Of a stretch of 40,795 nt of DNA, positions 1-11,493 are shown piece after piece. Each line of letters opens with the position of its first letter. The first letter of the stretch is position 1. Source of the DNA: Parasitella parasitica (Eukaryota; Mucoromycota; Mucoromycetes; Mucorales; Mucoraceae); NCBI GenBank assembly GCA_025201805.1, contig MU619350.1:42271-83065 (forward strand). The letters are read 5' to 3'. The notes beneath the pieces are model-generated. The model worked only from the letters and a program-made list of their open reading frames with translations. It was not told where the DNA came from and ran no database searches. The position numbers and the translations under genes are program-made.

Positions 1-339
1 AAAAAAAAAAAAAAAAGCACAATATCACATCTAATGACGTGCAAAGAACCATATCGAAGTGTTCTTCGAGCTATATGTATTGGACTTTTTTCTTGTGGAT
101 GCAGGCTAATGCTTTTCGAATATTTCAGTTGTAGGGTATGTGGTATTTTATTCCAGTCCTTTCTTTTTTTAAAAAAAATGTGCGTAAAATAAGAATATAA
201 GGTCATATCGAAGAGGCAGGTGCAATTGAGATATAAAATAAAGATATGATAAAATAATTCAGATGTTTGGACAAAAACAAGCTAATGATTACCAAAAAAT
301 TATATACAGTAAGCTAAAACCAATTTCAGTTAGCACGCA
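1..339. other. AT-rich left edge without a recognised gene
   Basis: The window opens with a 16-nt A run. I see no convincing coding signal before the retrotransposon remnant that begins near 340. Short T and A runs near 165-178 are the only other structure. Confidence 0.5.
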
Positions 340-700
340 CGCACTACAAGAGGGAGTGCCGCTGATCTTTCCCAATGGTTTGATGAATATTGGATCGGAT
401 AGTGGCCAATATCGCTGTAGGCTGTATGGGTGTTTTATTGAAAATAAACCTCATATGTCCAAGCCATATTTGAGAGAGTATGATAATGAAAATTCGATAT
501 GTTGGAAAAATCCTAGGGACAGAAGAGACTCTTTGATAACGTCTATAAAAGTAGTAGGCCATAGGAACTCAAATATAATGCCCTGCCAGATTTTCTCTTT
601 TGATGGACAATCGAAGAGAAGATGACTGGGAGAATCGTTCTTGAGCAAGAAAGCTAGACAGAGAGGAATTCCAGCCCATAATGATAGTTTTCATGGAAAC
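340..700 (-). pseudogene. Decayed LINE (non-LTR retrotransposon) ORF2 C-terminal tail
   Basis: Read on the minus strand, 648-451 encodes a stretch containing HLLFDCPSKEKIW. This resembles the zinc-binding region that follows the reverse transcriptase of Mucorales-type LINEs (consensus roughly H-x-LF-x-CP-x-K-x-x-IW). The similarity continues in another frame over about 562-344 (ATIRSNIHQTI), so at least one frameshift separates the two parts. The usual Cys of the N-terminal zinc pair is not clear. Only the end of the ORF remains, as expected of a 5'-truncated LINE copy. No intact ORF survives and I see no clear tail or target-site duplication. Family assignment rests on motif resemblance from memory. 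Confidence 0.5.
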
Positions 701-1060
701 ACATCAAATTAACTTGTCAGTATCAATAATTAATATACAGCACAATATCGTAAGTATATGCATGAATTTTCTTATGCACCGCATCTTTGATTTAGATCTT
801 TATGATTATTCAGTAGTACATAAAAATATAGATATTTCTCTGTCCACTCTTCCACTGATCACAGTAACCACAAGATTAAATTTATGTTACAATACTAGCC
901 ATAACCTTAAACGACATAAATTCCCATTAAATTGAATTAGGGTTATTTCGCACCCACTTTTTAAAATGCCTAAATCTCAAAACTAATGTGTCAGTTCAAT
1001 TCCCATAGACGAGCAGGTGTGTGCATAAAGAGTTTATTTTAACAAAAATATAAAAAAAAT
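701..1060. other. Intergenic, no gene seen
   Basis: AT-rich DNA between the LINE remnant and the 3' end of ARPC4. Small ORFs here have no recognisable content. It probably holds the 3' UTR of the minus-strand ARPC4 gene. Confidence 0.5.
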
Positions 1061-1837
1061 TCAAGCAAACTATAATATCACAGAAGAATTAGACACTTTT
1101 GTTTCGCTTCTTCTCTCTTTTTACATTACCTGAGCCAAATAACTTTCGGCGACATTTCTTGCGCGAGTATTTACACTCAATTTCATTTCAGAGATCTCTT
1201 TGTCAACTTCCTCCATGAAATGAACGATGAAATCAACCAGCTTGTGTTTGTACATTTGTTCGGTATGGTTGTTTGTGATTAAGAAAGAGATATCATATCC
1301 CTAGTTGAGACGTTCAGATAATCGAATGCATTCTTTTTTTTTTTTTTTTTTTTTTTTGGCAAAGACTACTTACGTCCACTGGCTTTCTACGTAAAATAAC
1401 AAAGTTCTCAGCTCTCATCATCAAAAAACGAGAAAATTTATGGCACAATATATGTTCGAGGTCATCGGCTTGCTTAATCTTGATGCTTACACGAACAGAG
1501 TTGACTGAAGGTTCAACGAGTACTTTTTCATTTTCGTTACGGCTGATAACTAGAGGGTTCATCAACAATTCTTTGGATTTCCTAATGCATTTCTACGTAT
1601 TAGATGTGTTGCTTAACTGCTGCAACAATGCATTTACCCTGACTCAATTTCGGGTGTGTTGTGTCTTTCTGCTACTTGAGAAGAAAAGTTCTCCAAGCAT
1701 AGAGCAGCCGTCAGAGTTGAGCGAACGGCTGTAAGATATGGACGAAGCGTATTAGACTAAATTAAATAAATAAACATCGCGTTATTTTCTTCCATTTGTT
1801 TCTAATATTCTTCGGTTTATATTGTAATATTTACCAT
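1061..1837 (-). CDS. ARPC4: Actin-related protein 2/3 complex subunit 4 (ARPC4/Arc19)
   Basis: Core scaffold subunit (p20) of the Arp2/3 complex, which nucleates branched actin filaments. Proposed exons on the minus strand: 1837-1835, 1756-1638, 1581-1374, 1300-1130 and 1069-1061, all with GT-AG introns and matching phases. The 169-residue product is close to human ARPC4 (168). Recognisable segments include [55 protein letters not shown] and [19 protein letters not shown]. The first coding exon is only the ATG, followed directly by GTAAAT. The last exon is 9 nt and adds Phe-Ala-stop, matching the terminal Phe of the family. Without that last splice the protein would end in Val-Met at 1121-1123. 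The gene is divergent from the secreted repeat-protein gene at 2428. Family identity is certain; the tiny terminal exons are inferred. Confidence 0.93.
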
Positions 1838-2427
1838 AACGTTGGACTGAAGAAGAAAAAGGGAATAAGTTTTACAACCTCTGAACTTTCGTCACTTGTT
1901 GCACACACACACATAATGATTTACTCGGCGTTTTAAGATCAGTGTTTACTATATCAATCTTATCTAAAAGATAGCATCGGTATGTAGGCAACATTTGATG
2001 TATTTTAGACATGATTCAATAATAAAAAATGATTCGTTTATCCAGTACAAGTTATGTAAACATATTTTAAATATAAGTCTAGTATACATATAGGAAATAT
2101 ATATACGCATACGATGTAGATTTCATTGATTTCGAAAATAAACAGAATCTGTTGTGTGGTTTTGCTTTGCAGAAAGGAAGAATGTAAAGAGTAGCGCACG
2201 TTCTTCATTTTACCGAAAGCAATTGAATGCAATTTTATATCCATACAGAAAATATTTTCGCTTTTGTTGTTATTAATGTTGCAATTATAACCATGCTATC
2301 ATGTTGTCAGACATTATGCTGTTGTCAAATTCCTAGTATTATATACAATTCATATAAAAAGAACCAATTTTTACACCTATTTGCTTTTTACAAAACTAAT
2401 CATTATCACAGCAATATAACACAAAAA
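1838..2427. promoter_or_regulatory. Divergent intergenic promoter region (ARPC4 / secreted repeat protein)
   Basis: This 590-bp interval separates the start codons of two divergently transcribed genes and must hold both promoters. A TATA-like TATAAAA at 2353-2359 lies 75 nt before the ATG of the plus-strand gene. A short CA repeat is near 1901-1912. An open frame runs from 2227 into the next gene, but its leader is not signal-peptide-like and the ATG at 2428 is preferred. Confidence 0.5.
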
Positions 2428-3705
2428 ATGCGTTTCTCTCTTGCCATCATCTCCTCTGTTGTGTTAGCCCAAGCTGCTTATGCCTCATCCTCTGAATCAG
2501 CATCTGCCTCGTATGCCTCGTATGCCTCTGCATCAGTATCAGCATCTGCACTCGCTGAGCCCTCGTCTGCCAGTATTGTTGATACCCTTGAAAAGCGTAA
2601 TTTGTTTGATTACATCAAAAAGGTAATTTTTGCTGATGAAGAGAGCTCTGCTGAAGCTGCTTCTGCGTCTGCTTTTGCTTCTGAATCAGTTGCTGCTGAT
2701 GCCTACTATCTCGCTGTCCCTTCAGCCTCTGCCTCTGCCTCGGCTGCCGCTCCTTCTCTTCACAAGCGTAATGGCAACATGCAAGACATCCTCGCTTCCA
2801 TTGAAGATTATTCCCTTGGAGCTGATGCTGTTCCTTCAGCCTCTGCTTCTGCTTCTGCCTCTGCCTCTGCATTGGCTTCGGAAGCTCCATCCTTCAAATG
2901 GAGAAACCGTGCTGCTGCTCGTGTCAGTGCTCAAAGTGCATCTCGTTTGGCCTCTGTCTCTGTCTCTGCCTCTGCCAAAGCTACTCCCTTGGTTAAATAC
3001 AACAACTACTACAAGCGTTCTGTAAATGAGGTCGAAAGCGCCTCAGCTTTAGCCTCAGCCTCAGCTGATGCCTTAGATCTTCTCTTCGAAGCTGCTGCTT
3101 CTGCATCAGAAGATGCTTCTGCCTCTTTTGCTTCTGTTCCCGCTTTGCAAAGTGCATCTGCCTCCGAAGCATACGTCCCTGTTTACATGAAGCGTGATGA
3201 TGCTGATTTCTCTGTCTCTGCTGCCAGTGGATCTGCTTCTGTTTCTGCTGCAGAGCCCTCTGCCTCCGCATCCGCCTCAGCTTCTGTTGTTGTCCAGGAA
3301 GAGATGATCTACATGGTCAACAACTTCAAGCGTGAAGAAAGTTCAGCCTCTGTTGTCGATCCTGAGGTCGATTCTGCTTCCGCTTCTGCGTCTGCGTCTG
3401 CTTCTGCTTCTGTTGCTTTCAAAGCTGCTGCTGTCATGGCCTCTGCTTCTGCCTCTATTGTCGAGCCTGCTGCTGAATCCAACTTTGCTGCTGATGCCAT
3501 CGTTGCCGACGTTCAATCACAAATCGAAGCCATTATGGAACAAGACGAAGCCTCTGCTATCGATGAAATCATAGAAGCCGACAAAGCAATTGATGCCCCT
3601 ATTGTCGAAGACCAAGTGGCTGAGAATGATGCTGACAACTTTTGGATCGCTGACGCTCAAGCCGAAGCTCAATTCAAGGGCTACGACTGGAAAGAAACCA
3701 ACTAG
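2428..3705 (+). CDS. Secreted Ala/Ser-repeat protein with five Kex2-type Lys-Arg sites
   Basis: Single-exon, 425 residues. The start at 2428 is chosen because MRFSLAIISSVVLAQAAYA is a classic signal peptide; the frame is open upstream. The mature part is mostly runs of alternating Ser-Ala (SASASASA) encoded by degenerate GCN-TCN hexamers. Five Lys-Arg pairs are at residues 56-57, 113-114, 196-197, 255-256 and 301-302, and a degenerate KWRNR lies near 157-161. The residues before KR are often aromatic or hydrophobic (YYKR, VYMKR, NNFKR), and the following residue is N, N, S, D or E. The C-terminal 80 residues are acidic and non-repetitive. This layout fits Kex2-processed repeat (KEP) precursors or surface-active repellent-type proteins of fungi. 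I do not recognise a family, and processing is inferred from the dibasic sites alone. A nonspecific cell-wall protein is the alternative. Confidence 0.8.
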   Translation: MRFSLAIISSVVLAQAAYASSSESASASYASYASASVSASALAEPSSASIVDTLEKRNLFDYIKKVIFADEESSAEAASASAFASESVAADAYYLAVPSASASASAAAPSLHKRNGNMQDILASIEDYSLGADAVPSASASASASASALASEAPSFKWRNRAAARVSAQSASRLASVSVSASAKATPLVKYNNYYKRSVNEVESASALASASADALDLLFEAAASASEDASASFASVPALQSASASEAYVPVYMKRDDADFSVSAASGSASVSAAEPSASASASASVVVQEEMIYMVNNFKREESSASVVDPEVDSASASASASASASVAFKAAAVMASASASIVEPAAESNFAADAIVADVQSQIEAIMEQDEASAIDEIIEADKAIDAPIVEDQVAENDADNFWIADAQAEAQFKGYDWKETN

Positions 3706-3887
3706 AGATTTTTTTTTATAATACAGCTTAGATTTTTTTTTTAATTATAATTTACACGAATGCCTCCACTTTTTTTTTTGTTACAAAAAATTTACCCATC
3801 ATTAAATTCAACCAAAATACATACAACATTCTCTTTTATCTCAATTTCTTCATTTTTATTAAAATATACTAGTTTATCTCAAAGTTT

Positions 3888-4605
3888 TCATGTGGATGAT
3901 GCTTGCTGAAAGCCATCCAGAATCGTTTTCATGGGAAAGTACCGCTTGTCAGGCACACGGTGTTTAAACACGATGTTTAAATTGCAGTCAATGATAACAA
4001 CAGATCGATTCATTTCCAATGTTACCAAATTTAATGATTCAAATGCTGTTGAAATTAATCTGTCCGCATTATCGCTTGCTAATATGAATTTTGGTTCAAA
4101 ATGTAAGCTTTGTGAAGTAAAATTGGGCGTGGCATAGGCTGCATGGATTTGCGCTCGGTCTTGAGTCATGGCAATAGGTATAGCACCGAGTTTTATGAAA
4201 TAATCATAATGTTCTCTATTCAAGACGATTAGCCGCGAGCATTTGAGTTTTATGTGCACACTTTTACTGTATGTGGGCCAAATCAATTTTTGATTGATGT
4301 GTGCTGGGGATTAAATTTATCATAGATGGTGAGTATATCTAGAAATGGGCACTGAACACTCTCACTTACAAATCGTACCCGCAGAAGAATAAGACTACAT
4401 ATTGTCCTGCCTGAAATGCATCAGATAGCTGGAACTGCATTACTTGGCCCTGGTAGAAAATCAAACATTGAAAATTATGCGCACCTGGCTTGCTTCTGTT
4501 GGCGATTTTTAATTTGGAGTTTACTTCCTCGCTCAAAGCGCCGAGTTCGTCCACACACACTCGATATCTCTTCAATGAACTACGATTAGCACCCAATTGT
4601 TGCAT
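3888..4605 (-). CDS. Divergent peroxiredoxin-fold (AhpC/TSA-like) protein
   Basis: Two exons on the minus strand, 4605-4370 and 4266-3888, joined by a GTAAGT...ACAG intron in phase, give 204 residues, typical of a peroxiredoxin. After a 40-residue lead the N-terminal beta strands are clear: an AHNF (PDF-like) turn, FQLSDAFQAGQYVVLFF, then GYDF where 2-Cys peroxiredoxins have PLDF. The second exon carries the helix and strand with the pattern YFIKLGAIPIAMTQD, then a later strand VVIIDCNLNIVF. The expected TFVCPTE active-site motif is absent. A single Cys in KLKCSRL aligns approximately with the peroxidatic Cys, but without the Thr and Pro that activate it, and no C-terminal VCP is present. It may be a non-catalytic or altered redox protein. 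It converges on the repeat-protein gene with 182 bp between the two stops. Alternative acceptors in the intron break the frame. Confidence 0.68.
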
Positions 4606-4700
4606 TTTATATTAATAAGAAGAATAAGAAGAAAGAAAGAAAGAAAAAGAGGTCTGTTTTATTGTGAGTTCTTTTTGCATAAAAGTGTGTACTGTGTTAC

Positions 4701-5033
4701 ATGTTGGAAAAGTTCTCACATCATTTTATCACATTAGTCCAGCAGGACGATATATTCATCCTCTACTTCAAGGAAAACGACATTGTCAGGGGAGCAGAGA
4801 AGCTGCTTTCACCTTTCCAGCTGTTTGATGGAACGATCGGTCGTCTTGGGAACAGCCTTGTTTTTCCTAAAAAAAAAGAACTAAAAACTAATGATATTTA
4901 TGAAGTTTGCTGGCTAAAGACATACAGCATGAAATCGTCGTCCAAATCGAAGATATGCAATCATATGCCTGTAAAGACCTCCAATAAAAACCAAACAGCT
5001 TGCAAGCACATGCATTTGTTGAAACGTTGGTGA
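4701..5033 (+). pseudogene. Possible degenerate SWIM-zinc-finger (transposase-like) fragment
   Basis: A 110-codon open frame whose C-terminus holds C-N-H-M-P then, 13 residues on, CKHMHLLKR. SWIM fingers found in many transposases and related fungal proteins have CxC...CxH ending in CKHMxLLKR-like text. Here the second Cys would be His, so the finger is incomplete. The N-terminal part has no recognised domain. Downstream DNA to about 5330 holds only broken frames. A relic of a transposon-derived gene is the best guess; a short genuine gene cannot be excluded. Confidence 0.3.
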
Positions 5034-5432
5034 AGAGACCTCATCGTATATGAAGATAAAAATGTTCTACAGCCAAACCACAAGGGTCAGCAAGTGTAAG
5101 CTTTCTTCAATAATACCTACACTTATACCTTACTGTGCAAAGAATGCCGCAAAGATACTGCTTTTAGCAATGTTCCTCCGCACCAAACTGCTCATACCAG
5201 GATAGACAGCTTAATAATCAACACCTCATCTGTTGTAAATACTTTCATGTTTGACAACAATATCTACACTTGAAAATGGAGATCAAATCCAGGTATTAGA
5301 AAGAGCTAACAAGCGTATTTTCAGCTATTACTGATACAGCTCTGAACAGTAATCTCACCACACGAAGACAAGCCATTAAATAAAAATAAAATATATTTGT
5401 ATAAATATAAACGTTATCGAATGATACAATAT
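5034..5432. other. Intergenic, broken frames only
   Basis: Between the SWIM-like fragment and the stop codon of the minus-strand UBA2 gene. I see no intact ORF. The right end should contain the UBA2 3' UTR. Confidence 0.45.
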
Positions 5433-7604
5433 TCAAGTTCGTCTTATTTTGGAAGGAAATAAGAAAATTACATCTTCGTCTTCATCTAATTTTCGCTTTC
5501 TCTCGTCGGATTCACTCTTTTCTTCTACAGGTTTGGGAATCGCATTCATCAGTTTTAAATTATCATCGTGGTCCTCGTTTGTATCGCTACAGAATAAAAA
5601 AAAAAATCAGCGTTTGCGTCTAGTCATCCGTCTATTTCAGACTTACAATGCTTCCAAAACAAGATCCACGTCTTTGTTGCCAGCATCCTGAGTAACACGT
5701 AGAATCGTACCCGGTTTCAAGCTAATGTCGCTCAATGTCGAGTCAACACTTTCATCGAATTCAATGTCGTAAATCATGCGGCTGCCCTCCATAATAGCCA
5801 CTTCATCCTCAACCATACCAGCTCCGCCCTGCTCCTGAGGCAGTAAAATGACCTTTTGTATAATATCCTTCAATGTAGTCTTGTCAAAGTCAACTTTTAC
5901 TGTTGCACTTCTTGATCTGCAAACATTGCAATTCGGATTAGGTTCCCCATTTGCTTCTTGCACTAATCGAGGCCCGGTTGTCAGGTATGTTCTAGTGTTG
6001 TTTTTGATATTTCCACGCAGAATTCCGTACGCTTTTATGATGACGATGCCTGCAATAACCGCATTGGTGGTTGCAATAGCTGGGATGATATTTCCAGCCA
6101 TGGCTATACACAGTCAACCCTTCAGTCAGACAACCGATAATTATGTTGTGCCAACGGACTTACATTTGACATCAAACAGGCTTTTGGTTGGAATATGGAA
6201 TGCATGACTTCTCAGGTTAGATGCTGCTGTGACAAAATCCATGGCATCTTCGTCGTCCTTATCAAAGGATAAGATGGCGTCTGGCTGTGTACATTTCTCC
6301 TCTAGATAGCGTGTAGCTAATCGAATGGCACTGTCCTTGAACATTTCGAAATTCTCTTTCAATGTCCAAACTTTTTGATCAGCAAGTCCTTGCGTCGACG
6401 TTTCTGCTGCTGATACCTCGCTTTCTAGTGTATCGTAGTCCAGTGGCGCAGGCGCTTTTCGACTTTTCCACATGGATTCCATGGACAAAAGCCGCTCGAT
6501 GTCCGATTTGTAGACCTTGTTGAATACGATTTTGGCATAATCCGCTGATCCAACGGCTTCTTTGATTAGTTTTAGTTCGGCAGTTTCTCTTGACAAAGCT
6601 TCTAGCTCCATAGCTAGTAAAGTGTTAGATCTTGCAGCTTTACGTTTGGCATTTATTTATCTTACCATTTTCCTCAGAGATGTCTGCTTCAAGAGCCTCT
6701 TCATCTTCAGAATTGCCAAACAATTGACTAGCATGTCATGTTAGAGAAATTGCACATTTTTTCGTCAACTTTCCCCACCTGAATAAGAAGCTCTTTGCCC
6801 AAACAATGCAATGAATGGGCGCACTGGGTGTGCTTCTAATGGTGCAAACTGGGTACGTAGTAGGTGTAGGCTTGGGCTGACAGTCAAAGCATTCAGTCTC
6901 GCCCTGTTCAAAACATGAGCAACACACATGTGGAAGATGTGAATCTACTACAAACCTTTTTAATGACATATGCTTGGCCAAGATAGCCTTGAGTACCGGA
7001 TTCAACTAAAGGCACGTCTGCTGCCAGACACATGGCATTGACATGTCGACGAGCATCTAATATTCAGTTAGGGAAGCTGATTTTTTTGCTCACTCTGTTC
7101 CGCTTGACTAACCCAAGTTATCCAACGCGTTGAGAACCATTGTGAACTGCTTGAACCATTGGATGTTGTATTGGCTCTCCTTAATGTTGCCTTGGAGAGA
7201 TTCAATCTTGGCTGATGGGTTGAATCTTTTTGCCGATTCCTTGGCAACCTACATGTCAATCGACTTAGTATCAGGTCTTGTTTTTTTTGCTGATGCAATT
7301 ATACATGTGCTTTTGCTTTCTTGACATGTTGACGCTGAAACAAAAACTGACGATTCAAGTTGGAGATATCAATAGTGTCCAAATCAATCTGGTGCAAGCG
7401 TGAGTGTTGGCATCTTTCAGAGTAGAGCATAGCACATTAAGTGATTACCACAACAATATCATTGAAGCCTGACATGACCAGGTCTTTCAGCAGCTCACAT
7501 CCAATGCCACCGGCACCGACTAAAAGAACCTTGCTGTCTGCAACCTTGGCATACAATTCCTTTCCGAGAACTCGAATATTGTATGCTTCTCTGCTACCTG
7601 CCAT
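5433..7604 (-). CDS. UBA2: SUMO-activating enzyme subunit 2 (UBA2, catalytic E1 subunit)
   Basis: Adenylates SUMO with its partner Aos1 and passes it via an E1 thioester to Ubc9. Nine minus-strand exons: 7604-7449, 7388-7305, 7248-7113, 7056-6956, 6903-6779, 6727-6666, 6613-6164, 6103-5647 and 5586-5433; all joins are in phase and give 574 residues (human 640). The nucleotide loop is [13 protein letters not shown] near residue 30. The catalytic Cys lies in [10 protein letters not shown] at residue 179. Zinc ligands are CFDC (164-167) and, later, [27 protein letters not shown] is the conserved adenylation-domain helix region. A ubiquitin-fold domain follows, and the tail has a basic KRKLDED and then [10 protein letters not shown], which looks like a SUMO-interacting motif. 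The start MAGSREAYN is standard for the family. Divergent from LETM1 at 8094. Confidence 0.96.
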
Positions 7605-8093
7605 AATGGGTTGGATTTTGCAAGTTGAACAGAGCAACAGACAGTAAAGGCAAGACAACATTTCAAGCGCGTTGTACAGTCACGAAGGCAGGGCAGACTT
7701 GCAATGCATTTCACGCATGCAGCATCATCAAATACCGTACCAAAAGTTGCGACCTGAAAAGAAAGCTCTTCAGCTCGATCTCATCGATCTTACTCGGGAA
7801 TTCCCCTCATTGTGCTGTTTAGAGGTTTCTGTAGCATGCTGCTATGACTCATGTCATTCAACATGTCATCAATGAAACACCGAAGATTGTGGGGCTATAA
7901 TACAGTACTACAACGATAGATTCGCTTTGCTAGGCCCATAGTCACAGGCTAATCAACACGTTCTTTCAAATGAAAAAAAAAAAAAAAAAAAACCTACCCT
8001 TCTTCCTCTTCTTTCACATCAGAACCATTCAATTTTTTTTGTATATATTCACATAGATATAGGCATAGAAAGTTGGTTTAGAGGATCAGAATA
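7605..8093. promoter_or_regulatory. Divergent promoter region between UBA2 and LETM1
   Basis: 489 bp between two divergent start codons. It contains an A run of about 19 nt (7973-7992) followed by pyrimidine-rich DNA, common in fungal core promoters. Small ORFs here have no recognised content. Confidence 0.5.
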
Positions 8094-10252
<2,159 letters not shown>

Positions 10253-10279
10253 CCTGATAGAGATGCTGTAGTATATTTA

Positions 10280-10285
10280 AATAAA
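10280..10285 (+). terminator. Polyadenylation signal of LETM1 (AATAAA)
   Basis: A canonical hexamer 28 nt after the LETM1 stop codon, followed by T-rich DNA and an ATT repeat (10292-10320). Confidence 0.5.
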
Positions 10286-10291
10286 CGTTTT

Positions 10292-10320
10292 TTTATTATT
10301 ATTATTATTATCATTATTAT
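10292..10320. repeat. (ATT)n microsatellite
   Basis: About nine near-perfect ATT units with one interruption, in the LETM1 3' region. Confidence 0.8.
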
Positions 10321-10603
10321 CCCCCCTCATAACTTATAATATATACTATTTAGTTGGTCTTGCCCTGATGTTATCACTGACCAAAAAAGCTGGATACACA
10401 ATGTGTGTTTTAATCAATGTAATCTATCAGCAAAGGTGATAGTCTATAGTGCTAATATCGAGATTTACGTAGTCGAATATCTCGCATTTAATCAGGTCAA
10501 TGCGTGTTCCCAAATGATATCCCGCCTGCAGCTCTGTGTATAAAATGGGGCAAACCTCTATTTTTATTTTTATTTTTTTTTACAGCTTCAATACATTTCC
10601 ATC
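10321..10603 (+). promoter_or_regulatory. Promoter region of peroxiredoxin gene
   Basis: Intergenic DNA with a TATAAAA at 10539-10545, 65 nt before the ATG at 10604, and a T-rich tract in between. No coding signal. Confidence 0.55.
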
Positions 10604-11163
10604 ATGGTAGGCTATCATACTCTTTGTTTATTTCTACGCGTAGTTAATACTATACCCTATAGACTATTTCTGTTGGCGACTCTCTTCCTCAAGTTTCTCT
10701 TGATTATGTTCCTTATGATGCCGCCCGTGATCCTATGGCTTGTCCCAGACCTATCAAGTATAACCTTGCCAAGGAGCTCAAAGACAAGAAAGCTGTAATC
10801 TTTGCAATCCCCGGTGCATTTACCCCCACTTGCTCAGAAACACATGTTCCCAAGTTCTTGGAAAAGTACGACCAACTCAAGAAGGCAGGCGTTGACGTGA
10901 TCATTTGTACTGCAGCCAATGATGGCTTTGTCATGCATGCTTTCGGCCAACATTTGAAGGTCCAAGATAAGATTATCATGGCTTCGGATGGCGACTCGGG
11001 CTTTTTTCAACAATTGGGCCTGACTATGGATTCAAATGCAAACGGCTTGGTTCGCTCAAAGCGTTTTGCTTTGGTAGTTGATAATCTCAACGTCACTTAT
11101 GTTGGCGTTGATGAAAAGGGTGTTGATAAATCTGGCCCAGATGCTGTTTTGCAGAGTTTGTAA
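10604..11163 (+). CDS. AHP1: Peroxiredoxin-5 / Ahp1-type thiol peroxidase
   Basis: Thioredoxin-dependent peroxidase of the Prx5 (Ahp1, PMP20) class, reducing hydrogen and alkyl peroxides. Exon 1 is only the ATG (10604-10606), with donor GTAGGC directly after it. Exon 2 is 10663-11163, starting TISVGDSLPQ, and gives 167 residues, the normal length. The peroxidatic Cys is residue 58 in PGAFTPTCSETHVPKF. VIICTAANDGFVMHAF and SKRFALVVDNLNVTYVGV are also family-typical. Another Cys at residue 28 lies in PMACPRP. Reading straight through from the ATG would give an unrelated leader and the wrong frame, so the ATG-only exon is well supported. No obvious targeting sequence; likely cytosolic. Followed by a T homopolymer and an assembly gap. 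Confidence 0.92.
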
Positions 11164-11493
11164 ATGAATTTTTTGGCATAAAGTAACTGAAAGACACCCT
11201 TTTTTTTTTTTTTTTTTTTTTTTNNNNNNNNNNTTCACTGTGGTGATGTAAGGGGATCTTTGCGTGAGATTGTGGCAATAAGCGTGTATTGCATGCACAA
11301 GTGTTAATGAGCCACAAACACAATTGGAATGTGTTATTCTTAGACTGATTTGAATGAGCTTTTTGCTCATGTCGAAGCTGTCTGTGCCTCATACTTTAAC
11401 TCCACACAGTCACGACATTTGGGTTACCATGAAAAAATCTTTCAAATGTCCAGCATACATCAGTCTTTTTTCGATTAGCACCACATTGTAAGC
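11164..11493. other. Intergenic with T homopolymer and assembly gap
   Basis: A T run of about 22 nt ends at a 10-base N block (11224-11233). The true length here is unknown. The rest is probably the 3' UTR of the peroxiredoxin gene and the promoter of the Mpp6 gene. Confidence 0.7.
11224..11233. other. Assembly gap (10 N)
   Basis: Ten Ns directly after a T homopolymer. Confidence 1.

Noticed and set aside
1121-1129. ARPC4 ending at the stop at 1121-1123
   Set aside because: Possible, but the GTAATG donor and the downstream Phe-Ala-stop exon fit the family C-terminus better.
2227-2427. N-terminal extension of the repeat protein
   Set aside because: The frame is open, but the signal peptide begins exactly at the ATG at 2428 and a TATA-like box lies inside the extension.
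2615-3574. Several long ORFs in other frames and on the opposite strand within the repeat-protein gene
   Set aside because: They are shadows of the Ser-Ala codon repeat (Gln/Arg- or Leu-rich translations) and lack any domain or start context.
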